NCBI RefSeq assembly: GCF_903853455.1
Contig: NZ_CAINTR010000137.1
Location: forward strand, 1-51,428
Direction of reading: 5' to 3'
Length of the DNA: 51,428 nt
Source of the DNA: an uncultured Magnetospirillum sp.
Lineage (GTDB): Bacteria; Pseudomonadota; Alphaproteobacteria; Rhodospirillales; Magnetospirillaceae
Position numbers and translations under genes: made by a program. This document shows positions 37,350-45,897 of this stretch, piece after piece. The notes below the pieces were generated by a model that was given only the letters and a program-made list of their open reading frames with translations, had not been told where the DNA came from and made no database searches. Each line of letters begins with the position of its first letter. Position 1 is the first letter of the stretch.

Positions 37350-39840
37350 GGGTGAAGGCGCCGGTGTCGGCCACGGCGGCGCGAATGGACGTCACAAGAA
37401 CCGGCGCATCGACAGGCGGCGGCGGCGGCTTGGGAGCATCGACAACGACGGGAGCGGGGGGCGGTGGAAGAGGCGGTGGCGGTGGCTTCTCCGGCGCGGT
37501 CGCAGTGAAGGTGATGGTATTGGAACCGGTCTTGGCTCCGCCAATGAAGGCGCTGCCGCCGTCATTGACCGACACTGTTATGATGTTGCTGCCAAAAGCC
37601 GTCGGGGTGTATTTCAGCGACCCCAAGGCGGCGTTGACCTGAGACCTGCTGCCGCTGACAGTGACCGAGGAACTGTCGTTGGCGCCCGCCGTCACCGTCG
37701 TCCCGTTCAGGGCGAGGTTGAGCATGCCGGTTGGAACCGACACACTGGCCGCATAGGTGCCACCGGCGGTGTCGGTGACCGAAATACCGGCCAGCGGCGC
37801 CTGAGCCAAGCTGGCTGCGTTCTGCACCGCCGGCAGATTGATCACCGGAATGTCATTGGCCACCACCGCCGCCGTCGAGGCCAAGGATACGCTGGTGGTG
37901 GTGTTGCCGCCATAGGTGGCGACGCCGCTATCCCTGATCTGGGTCAAAGTCACCACGCGATTGCCGGCAGTGGCATTGGCATTGGTATTCTCGTACTTCA
38001 ATCCGTTGATCAGCGCATTGGCGGCGCTGGCACTGAAATTTCCGGCCTTGGTGATGGTCACCGTGGTGACCGAGCCGCTGGGAGAGACATCGACGGAATA
38101 GGTATTGGCACCCGAAGTCACCGTGGTTGAGGCGTTGAGCGCCACCAGTGTTCCATCGACGCTCAGCTTCTCTGCCGCGCCGTCCACCACGTTGGAGACG
38201 GTCAGCATGATGGCGGAAACGCTCTGGCTGGCTTCGACGGGGCTGGCCGCCGTGTTGCTAAACAGGGCTGCCGACAGGGTCGAGGCGGTGTTGACCGTGA
38301 CGGTGCCGGTTGTCGTCGTCAGGGTCGGCGGATTGTCAACGGCATGCACTGCAACAGTGGTGGTCTGGGCCGAACTGTTGGCATACTGATCGTGCACCTG
38401 CCAAGAGATGGTGCGGGTGGCGGCATTGACCGCCGGATCGTTGGACGACGAGGTGAAGGTCACCGAGTCCAGCACCGCTTGGTAATTGGCGGCGGTATCG
38501 TTGCCGGTCAGGGTCAGCACCCCGCCGGTGTTACTGGCGATGGTGACATTGCCGGCCAAGGTGCAGGCCAAAGTATCGCCAGCGGTGTAATTGGCCGTGA
38601 TGCTGGCCGTCGCCCCGGTCATGATGGTGCTGTTGTCGGCGCCGACCGCCACGGTCAGGCCGGAATCCAGCACCTGCGCGGTGCCGCCACCGCCGACAGT
38701 CTCGGTCCAAGTCACCGAGGGATTGCCAGCGACCACCGTCGGACCCGAGGCGCCGGTGATGGTGAATGCCTGGGTATAGGAATTGCCCGAGCCGTTCTCG
38801 TCCTGGGCCTTCAGGAAGACATGATAGGCGGTACCGGCGGTGAGCGCCGTGCCGCCAACCACCAGATTGCCGCCAGTGATCGAGAACTTGGCATTGTCGG
38901 CGTCGTTGGTGCCGTTGCCCGCCGCCAAAGTATAGACCGTGGTGTCGCCGATGGTGCTGGCGTCGGTATCGGCCAGCGCCCCCACCACCGTCGCCGATGC
39001 CACCCCGGTGTAAATCCCCGTCGCGGCGCCGCCGATGGTGATGGCGGTGGGCGCATGGGTATCCAGCGTTACCCCGGTGGTGGACAGGGTGGCGTTGCTG
39101 TAGGCGCTGTTGGCATTGCCGGCAATGTCGGTCAACACCAAGCCTTCCACATCCACGGTGCCCCCCGACGCGATTTCCGTTCCATTCGAGGTGGCGAGGA
39201 AATGCGCGGTGACCGTGGTCGCGGTCTTGCTGTCATAGACCAACGAGTAGCCGTCGATGGTGCCCGCGATCCCGGTGAAGGTGTTGGTATCATTGGCGAT
39301 ACCGATGGTCACCGAAATATTGTTGGTCGTGGGATTGTAGGTTCCCGCCGCCAGCGTCACGCTGTTGATCACCGGGATCTGGTTGTCCAAGGTGTAGACA
39401 TTGGCGGTGCCGTTGAAGCCGGTGGTGGCGTGAACGCTGTTGTTGGCGTGGGAAACGATGCCGGTATAGGTGGTCAAGTCCAACTCGGCCGTGCCGTTGC
39501 CGGCCAGGCCGGCGACATGGACCGTATAGACGGTCGAGCCGGTCGAGCCTGCGGTGATGGAGATGGTTGGGGTGCCAGTTACCCCAGCGCCCTTGGTGAC
39601 GGTAAAATCTCCGGCCACCACGTTGTCGACCGCCTGACTGAAGGTGACGGTATAGTCCAGTCCACCGGTCCCTTTGGTCGGCGAGGAACCGGGCGTGGCA
39701 ATCGACGACACAGACGGCACCATGTTGACAGCGACGGAAGAGGTGCTCGACACGCTGGCGGAACCGCCATCGGTGGCGGTGACGGTTACCGTGGCCACCG
39801 GCTCGAACGGGTTGGCGACAATGACGCAGGTGGCGGTCAT
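37306..39840 (-). CDS. Repeat-rich cadherin/adhesin-like protein with a phage tail-tip-like N-terminus
   Basis: 844 residues. The first 13 (MTATCVIVANPFE) look like the start of a phage tail-tip (J-like) protein and overlap the NlpC/P60-like gene as in a tail operon. From about residue 15 onward it is a Thr/Ser/Gly-rich series of bacterial Ig/cadherin-like repeats (DYTVTFSQAVDNVVAGDFTV, VTWTETVGGGGTAQVLD, SVSAIMLTVSNVVDGAAEKLSVDGT), ending in a Pro-rich stretch. No signal peptide. It is best read as a deletion fusion of a tail gene to an adhesin; the C-terminal tail may be cut as well. Confidence 0.7.
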   Translation of the reverse strand: MTATCVIVANPFEPVATVTVTATDGGSASVSSTSSVAVNMVPSVSSIATPGSSPTKGTGGLDYTVTFSQAVDNVVAGDFTVTKGAGVTGTPTISITAGSTGSTVYTVHVAGLAGNGTAELDLTTYTGIVSHANNSVHATTGFNGTANVYTLDNQIPVINSVTLAAGTYNPTTNNISVTIGIANDTNTFTGIAGTIDGYSLVYDSKTATTVTAHFLATSNGTEIASGGTVDVEGLVLTDIAGNANSAYSNATLSTTGVTLDTHAPTAITIGGAATGIYTGVASATVVGALADTDASTIGDTTVYTLAAGNGTNDADNAKFSITGGNLVVGGTALTAGTAYHVFLKAQDENGSGNSYTQAFTITGASGPTVVAGNPSVTWTETVGGGGTAQVLDSGLTVAVGADNSTIMTGATASITANYTAGDTLACTLAGNVTIASNTGGVLTLTGNDTAANYQAVLDSVTFTSSSNDPAVNAATRTISWQVHDQYANSSAQTTTVAVHAVDNPPTLTTTTGTVTVNTASTLSAALFSNTAASPVEASQSVSAIMLTVSNVVDGAAEKLSVDGTLVALNASTTVTSGANTYSVDVSPSGSVTTVTITKAGNFSASAANALINGLKYENTNANATAGNRVVTLTQIRDSGVATYGGNTTTSVSLASTAAVVANDIPVINLPAVQNAASLAQAPLAGISVTDTAGGTYAASVSVPTGMLNLALNGTTVTAGANDSSSVTVSGSRSQVNAALGSLKYTPTAFGSNIITVSVNDGGSAFIGGAKTGSNTITFTATAPEKPPPPPLPPPPAPVVVDAPKPPPPPVDAPVLVTSIRAAVADTGAFTHGSLVVARGAVRSG

Positions 39841-40241
39841 GGCGGGTTTCCGATAAAGCGATAGAAGCCCTCGATTGCCCAGCCGTTGAGACGCAGCGCA
39901 TCAGGACGCTGGAACACCACCCCGGATTCCCGCGAGCAATGCAGCACGCCGCCGCCATCCACCTCGAGCCAGATGCCGACATGGATGGGATGGCGCGACT
40001 GGCGCAGCAGAACGCAATCGCCTTCCATGGGCTCGGGCACCCTGGCCCAGCGCCGCCGCTCGGGGTGGTCACGGAAGGTGCGGCCCATGACCAGGATGTC
40101 TTCGGGGTTGGCGATCTCGGCCAGGGTGCGGCCGAAATGGCGGCTCTGCACCATGCGGACGAATTCCCAGCAATTGAACAGGTCCGGCCCGCTGCCGTGG
40201 ACGGACCACGGCAGGCCGATCAAAGCGGTTGCCCAGTGCAT
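39837..40241 (-). CDS. NlpC/P60-like cysteine peptidase of phage tail
   Basis: 134 residues with the NlpC/P60 pattern: catalytic Cys24 in LFNCWEFVR and His87 in HPIHVGIWLE. Phage tail proteins of this kind (K-like) cut peptidoglycan during entry. In tail operons it normally precedes a tip protein, and here its stop overlaps the next start (ATGA). The 71 bases before it hold two small hairpins, one at 40266-40283. Confidence 0.85.
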   Translation of the reverse strand: MHWATALIGLPWSVHGSGPDLFNCWEFVRMVQSRHFGRTLAEIANPEDILVMGRTFRDHPERRRWARVPEPMEGDCVLLRQSRHPIHVGIWLEVDGGGVLHCSRESGVVFQRPDALRLNGWAIEGFYRFIGNPP

Positions 40242-40312
40242 GAGAGCCTCGAAGGAAATGGAGGTTCGGAGGCCAGCCTCCGAGCAGGTGCGGGCAGCAG
40301 CCCGCTACACCA

Positions 40313-40831
40313 TCACCGCGCCAAGCCGGGAAACCGCTGGGCGGTATAGGTGATGGACGGAAAGGACTTGTTGCCGGCGTCCAGCATGCGGGCGCGACCG
40401 GTGACGCGGAGCGTGTCGGCCTCAACCTCGGACAGGGTCAAGGTGATCGGCGGGTCCATGTGCGGCCCTTCCAGGTCGGTGGAGAGGAAGGGCCGGTAGA
40501 TGATGTCGATCTTGTCCTGGCTGATGGCGGCGGCCTCCAGGGCATCGACGATCTCCTGGCCGACATTGTCGAGCGTGACCGCGATCTCCGGCACCGGCGC
40601 GGTATCCACCGGCGGCAGATCGAGATCGAAGGCCAGCGCCACGAAGCCGACCATTTGGCCGGCATCACGCGGCGCCCCGGTTTCCAGCCGGGCGGTCAGC
40701 TCGGCGTGGTCGCGCACCACCCGGATCGGTTCGGTGAAGGTGGGGTGCCAGATCTCCAGGGTGTGCAGGATCACCGTGTCGGCGGGCGCGGCGGCATAGG
40801 CCTGCGGCGACGTTATGGCAGGTGGCAACAT
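40313..40831 (-). CDS. DUF1833-family phage tail protein
   Basis: 172 residues. From about residue 10 it has the DUF1833 layout: ADTVILHTLEIWHPTFTEPIRVVRD, GQMVGFVALAFDLDLPPVDT, VTLDNVGQEIVDALEAA, IIYRPFLSTDLEGPHMDPP and the end YTAQRFPGLAR. Family members lie in tail tip operons before NlpC/P60 genes. The first few residues are shared, in another frame, with the radical SAM gene, so the native start seems lost at a deletion junction near 40800; expression may now depend on the overlapping ATG at 40831. Confidence 0.85.
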   Translation of the reverse strand: MLPPAITSPQAYAAAPADTVILHTLEIWHPTFTEPIRVVRDHAELTARLETGAPRDAGQMVGFVALAFDLDLPPVDTAPVPEIAVTLDNVGQEIVDALEAAAISQDKIDIIYRPFLSTDLEGPHMDPPITLTLSEVEADTLRVTGRARMLDAGNKSFPSITYTAQRFPGLAR

Positions 40832-41855
40832 TGCCCATCAGGTCGACGGCGATGGTCCTGGGCGTGTCCATGCCGCACTTCTGCCACAGGCTCTCGGACG
40901 GCCGATGGGAAGCCAGCGCGGTGAAGAAACCGGTGATCTTCTGGTGCACGGTGGGCAGGGCGAGGCCATCCCAGTCGGTGAAGTCGCGGGCCAGCACCCG
41001 GCCGATGGCCCGATGCTCCGCTTCTCCGGTCGGAGAAAACAGCAGCGAGCCGGGATCGTAGGGGGTGAGGAATTCGCCGGTGGCGACGGTGATGTCGGCG
41101 ATGCCTGTCTTGGCGACGAACCAGCGGCGGATCGCCGCCACCTCATAGTTCCGGGCGGTGACCATGAAGTTGAAGCTGAGCCGGCGCTGGGGGTGGAAGC
41201 GCCGGATCAGTTCCCGCAGCGCCGGCCCGGCAACCGGGTGGTCGAAGGGATCTGGCCCACGGTCGGCCTGGCCTGGACCGTCGTGGGAGACGGCCAGAAA
41301 AAAGCCCATCTCGTCCAACCAGGCGACCTTGTTCATGTCTAGCAGCGAGCCGTTGGTGAACATGAACAACTCGCTGAGGTTGGGATAGCGGGTCCTCAGC
41401 CCCGGCACCAGCCGGCGCAGCGTCTTCCAGTAGACGAAGGGCTCTCCGCCCCAGATCTCGAAGCGCACGCCTCTGCCCAGACCATCTTCGCCGCCGTCGA
41501 ACCAGCCCGGCATGGAGTCGAGAAAGCGCTCGACCTCGGCGGGTGACCCACCGACCGTGGCCCGGTGTTCGCTCTGGCTGCAATAGCCGCAGGAATAATT
41601 GCAGGTTTTGCCCAGCATGATTTTGATGCGCCGGAGGTCGCGGGTTTTGGCCACCGGGTGGCCGCGACCGACCGCCACAGCCGGACGATGGCCGAGGAAG
41701 CGGTCGGCGTAGCCGAGATGGATCCGGCCGAGATCGGGCAGCCTGCCATCGGCGAAGATCAGGCTTGAGTCGTGGGGGCGCCAGAATAGGGTCGCGCCTC
41801 CGCCCTCCGGTTTCTCCATCAGGAGCCGGAATTCGATATCGTCGAAGCTTTGCAT
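40665..41855 (-). CDS. Radical SAM protein 2, C-terminally truncated SPASM-type
   Basis: 396 residues with the radical SAM CxxxCxxC at Cys85, Cys89 and Cys92 (KTCNYSCGYCSQ), FEIWGGEPFVYWKTLRRLV and SHDGPG later. A C-terminal SPASM-like Cys region starts (QKCGMDTPRTIAVDLMGNVATCHN, Cys346) but then shifts into an unrelated Arg/Pro-rich read-out that overlaps the DUF1833 gene out of frame. The downstream Cys ligands expected for a complete SPASM cluster are absent. Its start overlaps the stop of radical SAM protein 1 (TGATG). Likely damaged, though the core is intact. Confidence 0.85.
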   Translation of the reverse strand: MQSFDDIEFRLLMEKPEGGGATLFWRPHDSSLIFADGRLPDLGRIHLGYADRFLGHRPAVAVGRGHPVAKTRDLRRIKIMLGKTCNYSCGYCSQSEHRATVGGSPAEVERFLDSMPGWFDGGEDGLGRGVRFEIWGGEPFVYWKTLRRLVPGLRTRYPNLSELFMFTNGSLLDMNKVAWLDEMGFFLAVSHDGPGQADRGPDPFDHPVAGPALRELIRRFHPQRRLSFNFMVTARNYEVAAIRRWFVAKTGIADITVATGEFLTPYDPGSLLFSPTGEAEHRAIGRVLARDFTDWDGLALPTVHQKITGFFTALASHRPSESLWQKCGMDTPRTIAVDLMGNVATCHNVAAGLCRRARRHGDPAHPGDLAPHLHRTDPGGARPRRADRPAGNRGAA

Positions 41856-42925
41856 CAGGGTTTCCGGTTGGCGTCGAAGCGGCGGGACACCGCGTCGAGG
41901 GAGCGGGCACGGGCGTAATAGGCCGCAGCCAGGTGACGGTTGGCGGCGATGAAGGCGCCCAGATCCTGGCCGTCGGCCCGCAGGCGGTCGAACAGGCGTA
42001 GCCGCAGGGCGCAGTCGTTGGCATGGACCTCAGAGCGCTCCAGCGGGCAGCCGCCCTGGCAGAGATCCCAGGCCCGGCAGCCGGCGCAGGCGGGATCAAC
42101 CGCATGGCCGGCGTAGAGAGACCGCCGAGCCGCGATCACCTCGGCCAGGGAAGAGTCCCGCCAGTCGGCGAAGGCCAACTCGGCCGAGTACCCCTTGTTG
42201 CAGGAATAGGCCTTGCCGTCGGCTCCGAGCTCCAGCCAGAAGCAGCCGTTGCCGGCGAGACTGCACAGCCCGGCCTGGAAGCCGAGGCAGCGCCAAACCT
42301 GGCAGGAATCATAGAGCCAGTCGGCGAAGCGGAGTTGCTGTTCGGCCGTCATGCCGTGGGGACCGGAGAGCAACTGGAAGAACAGGAATTGCCGCTGGGC
42401 GATCATTTCCTCCACCCAGGTAGCGTAGGCGTCGAGGCGTTTCACCGTGTGGCCCCCGACGCAGGACAGCACGTAGGTCTGATAGCCGCGCCGGTTTAGT
42501 TCCTGGAGCCCCGCCCAGGCGCGGTCGAAGGACCGCCCGCGCATGATCTCGTGGATCGGCTTGGGGCCGTCGAGGGTGATGCCGACCTTGAGGATGCCGC
42601 GCGACGGCATCGCGGTCTCCAGCCGGTCGAGCCATTCCCCGTCGATCATGGTGCCGTTGCTCTGAAGCCCGACCAGCCGGCCGGAGCGCAGGTGGATCAT
42701 GGTCGCCATCCGCCCCAGGCTCTCGGGAGCCAGCAGACCCGGCTCGGCGCCATGGAGGTGGACATTGCCGATGGCCATGCCCTCCCGCTCAGCCTTGGCG
42801 AGCACATCGGTCAGCGCAGTTTCTGCGTCGAGCGTATCGTCCCCCGAGCGCCGCTCCAGCGGCAGGTAGCAGTATCGGCAGCGAAGGTTGCAGCTCCGAT
42901 TGACGGCGAAGAAGATGTTGAGCAT
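41855..42925 (-). CDS. Radical SAM/SPASM protein 1
   Basis: 356 residues. CxxxCxxC at Cys12, Cys16 and Cys19 (RSCNLRCRYCYLPLE) binds the SAM-cleaving cluster; HLHGAEPGLL is the GGEP-like motif and LDGPKPIHEIMRG follows. The C-terminal SPASM region carries many Cys (CLGFQAGLCSLAGNGCFW, AYSCNKGY, CAGCRAWDLCQGGCPLE) for auxiliary Fe-S clusters. SPASM enzymes modify peptides or proteins at Cys or other residues. It starts one base after the Ig-like gene and overlaps radical SAM protein 2. Confidence 0.95.
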   Translation of the reverse strand: MLNIFFAVNRSCNLRCRYCYLPLERRSGDDTLDAETALTDVLAKAEREGMAIGNVHLHGAEPGLLAPESLGRMATMIHLRSGRLVGLQSNGTMIDGEWLDRLETAMPSRGILKVGITLDGPKPIHEIMRGRSFDRAWAGLQELNRRGYQTYVLSCVGGHTVKRLDAYATWVEEMIAQRQFLFFQLLSGPHGMTAEQQLRFADWLYDSCQVWRCLGFQAGLCSLAGNGCFWLELGADGKAYSCNKGYSAELAFADWRDSSLAEVIAARRSLYAGHAVDPACAGCRAWDLCQGGCPLERSEVHANDCALRLRLFDRLRADGQDLGAFIAANRHLAAAYYARARSLDAVSRRFDANRKP

Positions 42926-42926
42926 G

Positions 42927-43832
42927 TCACACCACCGGGATGGAGATATCGGCCAAGCCGGTGAACAGCCCGAGGCCTGCCTTGACCCGCACCGCTTCGC
43001 CCGTTTCCAGGCCCAGCGCCATTACCTTGAACGTGCCGGTGCCGCCCGCGACGGCGACCCGGGCCTTGGGCAAATAGCCGGCAACGGCTTCCAGCAACAC
43101 CTCGCAGGCGGCGTCGGCGATCACCGCGCCATCCTTGTCGACCACCGCGACAGTAATGTTGGCGGCCCCATCGGGGGCAACGGCGGTGGGACCGGTCAAT
43201 TTCAGCGACGGCAGCACCTGCTCGCGCGGCAGGAACGGAGCCTCGGGCGGCAACGTGCCCGTGGATTCGAGATTGCCGATCAGCCCCAGATCGGGATGAG
43301 CGTTGACCAGCAGCGGGAAGCGGGCCAGGGGCCAAGCCTTGAACGGCACCATCAGGCGAAGCGGACAGAGGTGGCCGCCGCGCGCCCGGTGCCACGGGCC
43401 GGCGGTCTTGGCCAGCGCCGTCTCGACCACGCGATTGAACGGCGATTGCAGTCGGCCCTCGGGCGACAGCCGGAATTCCCACACCGCGTGGTCGGACCAT
43501 TCCTTACCAAAGCTGTCCCGGTCGGCGAGATCGAACAGCATCTCGTCCAGCATCAGGAAACCGCGCCCCGGCCGGCCGAGGGCGTCGCCGGGCAGGAGTG
43601 GAGCCGGTATGGTCGAGGGAGGCGCGGGAAATTTCCGGCTCGCCTGGGTGCCGACCACGGCATCCGCTTCCGGATCCAGCGCCGCCCGGCCACTGATCCT
43701 GCCATGCCGGCCGGATACGCCGTCGACGACATCTTCGTAGAGACGGAGCGTCAATTGGGTTTCCGCGCGCACCACCTCCACCAGCACCGGCAACTCCAGC
43801 CGGTCCATGACAATGACCTGGGGGTCCAGCAT
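42927..43832 (-). CDS. Phage tail-region protein with a C-terminal Ig-like domain
   Basis: 301 residues. The first 200 are unrecognised (LDEMLFDLADRDSFGKEWSDHAVWEFRL, PFNRVVETALAKTAG). The last 90 look like a Big_1/bacterial Ig domain (LTGPTAVAPDGAANITVAVVDKDGAVIADA and GEAVRVKAG), frequent in phage surface proteins. Six bases separate it from the Hint gene. It may be part of the tail tip or a scaffold for the Hint/radical SAM partners. Confidence 0.65.
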   Translation of the reverse strand: MLDPQVIVMDRLELPVLVEVVRAETQLTLRLYEDVVDGVSGRHGRISGRAALDPEADAVVGTQASRKFPAPPSTIPAPLLPGDALGRPGRGFLMLDEMLFDLADRDSFGKEWSDHAVWEFRLSPEGRLQSPFNRVVETALAKTAGPWHRARGGHLCPLRLMVPFKAWPLARFPLLVNAHPDLGLIGNLESTGTLPPEAPFLPREQVLPSLKLTGPTAVAPDGAANITVAVVDKDGAVIADAACEVLLEAVAGYLPKARVAVAGGTGTFKVMALGLETGEAVRVKAGLGLFTGLADISIPVV

Positions 43833-43837
43833 GGGCG

Positions 43838-44830
43838 TTACCCGCGAATGAAGCCGTCGACCACGTAGCCACCGGCGACGAAGCCGCGGGCGCCGTCGAG
43901 GGCGAGGCAGAAGAGATCGAGATCTGCCGAGACATCGGCCATCGGGATGATCGACCGTGCTGGTTGAAGGCTGCCGTCCCCCCGGACCAGCGGTATGCCG
44001 TCGCCGATTTTGACAATGGACGCGGGTGGCAGGATGGCGTTGATCATGGGAACGACGGTCCCGGCCTCATCCACGGTCACGGGGAACATTTGGCCGAAGC
44101 GGCGCTCGGCATAGAGGGCGGGCAGGATGGCGCCCCAGCCGGATGCGGTCCGCAGCAGGTGGTCGCCGGTGGTGCGCAAGGTGCCATTGACCTCGAACAG
44201 CACCCGGTCGCCGAGCTTGACCCGGTAGAGCCCGACGACGGTGGCGATCCGGTTGGACTCGCCCATTACCTTGTCGCCGATCCGCACCCCGGCGATGGCA
44301 CGCAGCGAGCCATCGGCCATGGCGACCGGCGTCGCGGCCGGGAAGCAGGAGCCGCAGTTGCAGCAATTGCAGTTACAGTTGCAATTGCAGTTGGAATAGC
44401 AGTTGACCTGCTGGTTGCTGCTACCGGCACCGCAATTGCAGTTGGACCAGGTGCGCTCGTAGATGTCCTGGTTACCCCGGCTCTCCACCAGGGCATAGCT
44501 GCCATAGATCTTGTCGTTGACGGTGGTGATGGCCTGATCCTGGGTGGTCTGGCCGCCGACGAAGTCGTAGCCGGGATTGTAGACGCCGCTTCGGATGATG
44601 GTGCCGCCGCTGCGGTTGCCGGCAGAACCGGCGATACCGGGCCAGGTCCACCAATTGCCGCTGGGCATGGTCCAGAGGGGATCGCCGCCGCAATTGCCGC
44701 CCAGGATCAACCCGTTGCAATTGGCGCCCTGCTTCTCGCGGTAGCTGACCGAGCGAGGCCGGGTGGTCAGTTCCTGGGAATCGCTCACCCGGTTGCCGGG
44801 GTGGTCGATCAGCGCCTGATTCTTGATCAT
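43838..44830 (-). CDS. Cys-rich protein with a C-terminal Hint domain
   Basis: 330 residues from ATG 44830. Residues 1-130 carry two Cys in Gly-rich turns (GANCNGLILGGNCGGDP). Residues 131-160 are an Asn-Cys repeat (C131, C133, C144, C148, C150, C152, C154, C156, C157, C159). Cys162 begins a Hint (Hedgehog/intein) fold: CFPAATPVAMADGSLRAIAGVRIGDKVMG, TTGDHLLRT and a final FVAGGYVVDG. The last residues lack the usual His-Asn, so splicing is unlikely but N-terminal cleavage at Cys162 is conceivable. Two radical SAM genes follow in the operon. Confidence 0.8.
   Translation of the reverse strand: MIKNQALIDHPGNRVSDSQELTTRPRSVSYREKQGANCNGLILGGNCGGDPLWTMPSGNWWTWPGIAGSAGNRSGGTIIRSGVYNPGYDFVGGQTTQDQAITTVNDKIYGSYALVESRGNQDIYERTWSNCNCGAGSSNQQVNCYSNCNCNCNCNCCNCGSCFPAATPVAMADGSLRAIAGVRIGDKVMGESNRIATVVGLYRVKLGDRVLFEVNGTLRTTGDHLLRTASGWGAILPALYAERRFGQMFPVTVDEAGTVVPMINAILPPASIVKIGDGIPLVRGDGSLQPARSIIPMADVSADLDLFCLALDGARGFVAGGYVVDGFIRG
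44345..44401 (-). repeat. Asn-Cys codon repeat in the Hint-domain gene
   Basis: The sequence encodes YSNCNCNCNCNCCNCGSC, residues 145-162. The DNA is built from near-copies of AACTGCAATTGC, so it has likely expanded by slippage, but it stays in frame. Confidence 0.85.
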
Positions 44831-44832
44831 GG

Positions 44833-45033
44833 TCAGTAATCCCCACCGAAGGCGGTAATTTCCAGGGCGGTACCGCCGGTACTGTTGGCATAGGCCAGGG
44901 CATGGATGCGCGATCCCCGGATGGCGGTATCCGAGGGCGCCCGCCACAGAATGCGCGGACGGGCGGCGAAATCCGGGACCAGGGCGAGCTGCTCTGTCCG
45001 GTAATTGCCGATATAGGCGGGGCTGGCGGCCAT
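44833..45033 (-). CDS. Small phage tail-region protein
   Basis: 66 residues (MAASPAYIGNYRTEQLALVPDF...). Two bases before the Hint gene and nine after the fibre-like gene. Unrecognised; likely structural, of a size seen in tail operons. Confidence 0.6.
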   Translation of the reverse strand: MAASPAYIGNYRTEQLALVPDFAARPRILWRAPSDTAIRGSRIHALAYANSTGGTALEITAFGGDY

Positions 45034-45042
45034 GGGGAACCT

Positions 45043-45891
45043 CTAGAATCCGTGGGACAGCAGGAACAGGTAGGCGCCGTCATTGGGCGGCATGACGGAG
45101 GCCGGCAGCCGGCCGTCGGCCTGGACCGCCGGCACCTGTCCGGGGGCAGTGCCGAAATCCTTGGCGGCGATACTGCCCAGGATGCCGGCGGCGATATCGG
45201 CGGCCAGGATCTTGCCGCCCTTCTTCAGCAGCTTGCCGGTGGCGCCGTCGAAGCGGACCAGTTCGCCGTCGGTAGCGTTGGCCGGGCCATCGACCAGAGC
45301 GCCGCGGGAATGGACGTGATCCTCGCGTGACGCGAAGTTGGCCGCACCGGTGGCGGCATTGCCCAGCACCTGGGGCACCGCGTTGCCGAGATTGGCGGCG
45401 GGGCCGGTGTCGCCCTTGGCGGCCAGCAGATCCCAATAGGCGGCATTGGGCGGCTGGCGATTGGTGTGAGCCTGACGGCAGACATAGCTGGTGCCGTTCA
45501 GGGTTACCGCGTCGCGGTTGGCATAGGCGATGGTTCCATCCCACGGCCCCTGCCACATGATCTTGGCCACCTGGGCGGCCTGGGCCGAGGCGGCAGCGGA
45601 GGTGGCCGAAGCGGCGGCGGCATCGCGGGCGCCAAGCGTGGTCGCCTTGTCGGCCGCCACCTGGGCCGCCCCGGCCACCGCCTGGTCACGGGCGCCTAAG
45701 GTGGTGGTGCGGGCGCTGTCGACATCACCGAACGCCGCCACCACATCGGCGATAGCTTTGGCCACCGTCTTGACCGGGCCGGACTCGGTGACCACCGTCG
45801 AGACGGCATTGCCGTGGACGATGTCGTGCAGCAGATTGCCATCCGCCGTCACCTTGGCGACGGCGGTCTGCAGATCGGTTTGCAAGCTCAT
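45043..45891 (-). CDS. Phage tail fibre-like protein
   Basis: 282 residues: Ala-rich helical region (ARDAAAASATSAAASAQAAQ) with a repeated TTLGARD segment, a carbohydrate-binding-like WQGPWDGTIAYANRDAVTLNGTSYVCRQAHTN...AYWDLLAAKGDTGPA part (CBM5/12-like plus collagen-like turn), then NFASREDHVHSRGA, common in fibre proteins. Likely trimeric. Confidence 0.75.
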   Translation of the reverse strand: MSLQTDLQTAVAKVTADGNLLHDIVHGNAVSTVVTESGPVKTVAKAIADVVAAFGDVDSARTTTLGARDQAVAGAAQVAADKATTLGARDAAAASATSAAASAQAAQVAKIMWQGPWDGTIAYANRDAVTLNGTSYVCRQAHTNRQPPNAAYWDLLAAKGDTGPAANLGNAVPQVLGNAATGAANFASREDHVHSRGALVDGPANATDGELVRFDGATGKLLKKGGKILAADIAAGILGSIAAKDFGTAPGQVPAVQADGRLPASVMPPNDGAYLFLLSHGF

Positions 45892-45897
45892 GGCGGT

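Noticed and set aside
44340-44410. CRISPR-like repeat
   Set aside because: The short direct repeats are in-frame codons for Asn-Cys with no spacers; no CRISPR or Cas gene is present in the window.
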